Below are positions 6,706 to 6,711 of a DNA stretch of 6,711 nt, in pieces (within the stretch, counting starts at the first letter, position 1; each line of letters begins with the position of its first letter). The DNA is from Candidatus Methanoperedentaceae archaeon (GTDB lineage: Archaea; Halobacteriota; Methanosarcinia; Methanosarcinales; Methanoperedenaceae). The DNA lies in NCBI GenBank assembly GCA_014859785.1, contig JACUTP010000099.1, positions 1 through 6,711 on the forward strand. Reading direction: 5' to 3'. The notes under the pieces are model-generated. The model saw nothing but the letters and a program-made list of their open reading frames with translations. It searched no databases and had not been told where the DNA came from. The position numbers and the translations under genes are program-made.

Positions 6706-6711
6706 GTTGCG

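Noticed and set aside
1..6711. CRISPR arrays, tRNA or rRNA genes, insertion sequences, or a defence or novel system
   Set aside because: I saw no spaced direct repeats, cloverleaf or rRNA-like segment, transposase or terminal inverted repeats; nearly all sequence is explained by five intact genes of known families.

Overview
This window looks like ordinary chromosomal core DNA from an archaeon, most plausibly a methanogen or anaerobic methanotroph of the Methanosarcinales or Methanoperedens type. The support is archaeal-style promoter elements (a BRE plus a TATAAATA box rather than -35/-10 boxes), a lipid-anchored solute-binding protein with a short hydrophobic leader, close gene packing and moderate GC content. 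The exact lineage cannot be fixed from the sequence alone. There is no sign of a mobile element, CRISPR array, RNA gene or defence system.

Layout: positions 1-95 are a short upstream region with a good archaeal promoter and a weak inverted repeat that could be an oxyanion-responsive operator. Positions 96-2578 on the + strand hold a compact modABC operon: a binding lipoprotein (96-839), a permease (844-1509) and an ATPase with a C-terminal regulatory domain (1502-2578). Together they encode a complete ABC importer for molybdate and/or tungstate, which feeds molybdopterin enzymes such as formylmethanofuran dehydrogenase, formate dehydrogenase or nitrate reductase. Which of these the host has is not visible here.

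The - strand carries two genes read right to left. The first, 6611-3954, encodes a full-length pyruvate, phosphate dikinase (885 aa) that interconverts pyruvate and phosphoenolpyruvate. It has a strong Shine-Dalgarno sequence, and an AT-rich promoter region lies beside a perfect 12-bp palindrome. The second, 3861-2587, encodes an M20-family (ArgE/DapE-like) zinc metallohydrolase. The M20 gene and modC converge tail to tail with only 8 bp between their stop codons.

All five proteins appear intact, with recognisable catalytic or binding motifs. I did not find a previously undescribed system. The points worth a second look are regulatory: the modA promoter and probable leaderless GTG start, the palindrome at the ppdK promoter, the 8-bp convergent junction with no visible terminator, and the uncertain start of the M20 gene.
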